NCBI GenBank assembly: GCA_027492445.1
Contig: JAPUES010000137.1
Location: 1-13,677 of the forward strand
DNA: 13,677 nt
Source: Sporomusaceae bacterium
GTDB lineage: Bacteria; Bacillota; Negativicutes; DSM-13327
Direction: 5' to 3'
The notes beneath the pieces are model-generated. The model saw only the letters and a program-made list of their open reading frames with translations, did no database searches and was not told the DNA's origin. The translations under genes and the position numbers were made by a program. Of this stretch, positions 12,544 through 13,677 are shown piece by piece (position 1 is the stretch's first letter; each line of letters opens with the position of its first letter).

Positions 12544-13677
12544 AAAATATACTTGGAAGAGAAATTCCGGAACAAATTCAGGGAGTCGGTGAGGTGAAGG
12601 CTTTTGCCGGAGCTTATCGTACGCCGCCTGTTATGAATCGCCAAGCGCCAAAAGTAAAAAGTGTACGGCCTACGGATAATAAAATAGTGAATAGTTTAGC
12701 AGAAGTATTTGCTAACATACCTGTTAAGGATGGTATGACTTTATCTTTTCATCATCATTTTCGTAATGGTGACGGCGTTGTCAATATGGTTTTGGCTACT
12801 GCAGCCAAGCTAGGGATTAAAAACTTAAAGGTGGCGCTAAGCTCAGTTTTTCCTGTACACGCGCCCTTGATTGAATATGTAAAACAAGGCGTGGTTACTG
12901 CTTTAGATACGAACTATATGTCAGGACCGGTGGCAAAAGCAGTATCCCAAGGTTTATTTTCTACTCCTGTAATCATGCGTACCCATGGGGGAAGAGGGCG
13001 GGCAATTGAATGCGGCCAATTGAAAATTGATGTCGCTTTTATTGCAGCCCCTGCAGCAGATGATTATGGGAATATAAATGGCGTGCAAGGACCAGCTGCT
13101 TGCGGTTCTCTTGGTTATGCCTTTCCCGACGCCCAGTATGCCGATTATGTAGTAGCGGTGACAGATTACATAGTAGAATATCCTTTATCTCCTGTATCTA
13201 TTCCTCAAACGAGGGTGGATTATGTAGTGAAAGTGGATTGCGTTGGTGACCCTAAGGGTATTGTATCGGGCACGACTCGCATTACAAAAGACCCTGTAGG
13301 ACTTATCATTGCTGAAAATGCAGCAAAGGTAATTCAAGCTGCTGGACTCATAAAAAATGGCTTTGCTTTTCAAACAGGGGCAGGAGGTGCTTCTTTAGCT
13401 GCAGCTGCTTTTGTCCGCAAGATGATGGAGGCAGATAATATCACGGGTAGTTTTGCCTTAGGTGGTATTACAGGCTATATGGTGGATATGCTAGAGAAGG
13501 GACTCTTTAAAAAACTAATGGATGTACAGGGCTTTGATCTTGAAGCGATGCATTCTATGGCAACAAATCCCAATCATTTGGAAATTGGTGCGGATTTTTA
13601 TGCTAGTCCCTTCAATTCAGGTTGCGCCGTCAATAAACTTGATGCAGTCATTTTAGGTGCAACGGAAATTGATACGG
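12540..13677 (+). CDS. citF: Citramalate/citrate lyase alpha subunit (CitF), 5' part
   Basis: The gene runs off the window edge; 379 codons are visible of roughly 510 expected for the family. CitF is the acyl-ACP transferase subunit: it moves the acid onto the acyl carrier protein in exchange for acetate. The visible frame, starting MKNILGREIPEQIQG, is open throughout and shows family features such as MTLSFHHHFRNGDGVVN, the THGGRGRAIECG segment, APAADDYGN and FQTGAGGASLA. The ATG at 12540 overlaps the citE stop (ATGA), with GGAGGGGAAGG just upstream. It is expected to join CitD and CitE in one complex. The substrate is inferred to be citramalate from the upstream pathway genes. Nothing suggests a frameshift or damage. 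Confidence 0.95.
   Translation, partial: MKNILGREIPEQIQGVGEVKAFAGAYRTPPVMNRQAPKVKSVRPTDNKIVNSLAEVFANIPVKDGMTLSFHHHFRNGDGVVNMVLATAAKLGIKNLKVALSSVFPVHAPLIEYVKQGVVTALDTNYMSGPVAKAVSQGLFSTPVIMRTHGGRGRAIECGQLKIDVAFIAAPAADDYGNINGVQGPAACGSLGYAFPDAQYADYVVAVTDYIVEYPLSPVSIPQTRVDYVVKVDCVGDPKGIVSGTTRITKDPVGLIIAENAAKVIQAAGLIKNGFAFQTGAGGASLAAAAFVRKMMEADNITGSFALGGITGYMVDMLEKGLFKKLMDVQGFDLEAMHSMATNPNHLEIGADFYASPFNSGCAVNKLDAVILGATEIDT

Noticed and set aside
1..13677. CRISPR arrays, tRNA/rRNA genes, insertion sequences, phage or plasmid genes
   Set aside because: No spaced repeats, transposase or integrase motifs, or RNA-gene signatures were seen. All sizeable frames are metabolic or regulatory genes with similar base composition.

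Overview
The window looks like a chromosomal stretch from a low-GC anaerobic member of the Bacillota. Diderm Negativicutes (Sporomusa/Pelosinus-like) is my best guess, an inference from gene content and protein style rather than from any marker gene. Nearly every base is used. No gene-free stretch exceeds about 260 bases; the two largest gaps (2043-2264 and 4511-4768) hold promoters, a terminator and operators.

Layout. (1) 1-716: the 3' end of an RdgB-type nucleotide pyrophosphatase, overlapping by 4 bases a small YfcE/MJ0936-type metallophosphoesterase. A perfect hairpin (727-765) ends this unit and probably also the convergent gene. (2) 792-2042, minus strand: a GltP/DctA-type acidic amino acid/dicarboxylate symporter. 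(3) 2265-4510, divergent from the transporter: a membrane GHKL histidine kinase and a response regulator with a YcbB-type C-terminus, i.e. a GlnK-GlnL-like glutamine/glutamate two-component system, closed by a long hairpin terminator (4537-4605). (4) 4769-window end: a GntR-type regulator with an unrecognised C-terminal domain, preceded by a near-perfect palindromic operator. It is followed by genes for the methylaspartate route of glutamate fermentation: coenzyme-B12 glutamate mutase S subunit, its MutL-type partner, E subunit, 3-methylaspartate ammonia-lyase, a P-loop/AlaRS-editing-domain-like protein of unknown role, and citrate-lyase-family D, E and F subunits (F cut by the window edge).

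How the genes fit together (inference from families plus context). Glutamate enters through the symporter. GlmS/GlmE isomerise L-glutamate to (2S,3S)-3-methylaspartate, with GlmL as the companion ATPase. Mal deaminates it to mesaconate, a hydratase not present here makes citramalate, and the citDEF-like enzyme splits citramalate to acetate and pyruvate. The 'citrate lyase' genes are therefore best read as citramalate lyase. Two regulators flank the pathway: the GlnK/GlnL-like pair next to the transporter, and the GntR protein that heads the catabolic operon.

The least explained element is the 310-residue P-loop protein between mal and citD. Its C-terminus carries an alanyl-tRNA-synthetase-like C...THV..T.EI signature, and I know of no assigned role for it in this pathway. 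Also worth attention are a putative GlnL-type direct-repeat box in the transporter/kinase intergenic region, a 12-bp-arm operator before the GntR gene, and a hairpin without a T-tract separating the mutase/mal half of the operon from the lyase half.
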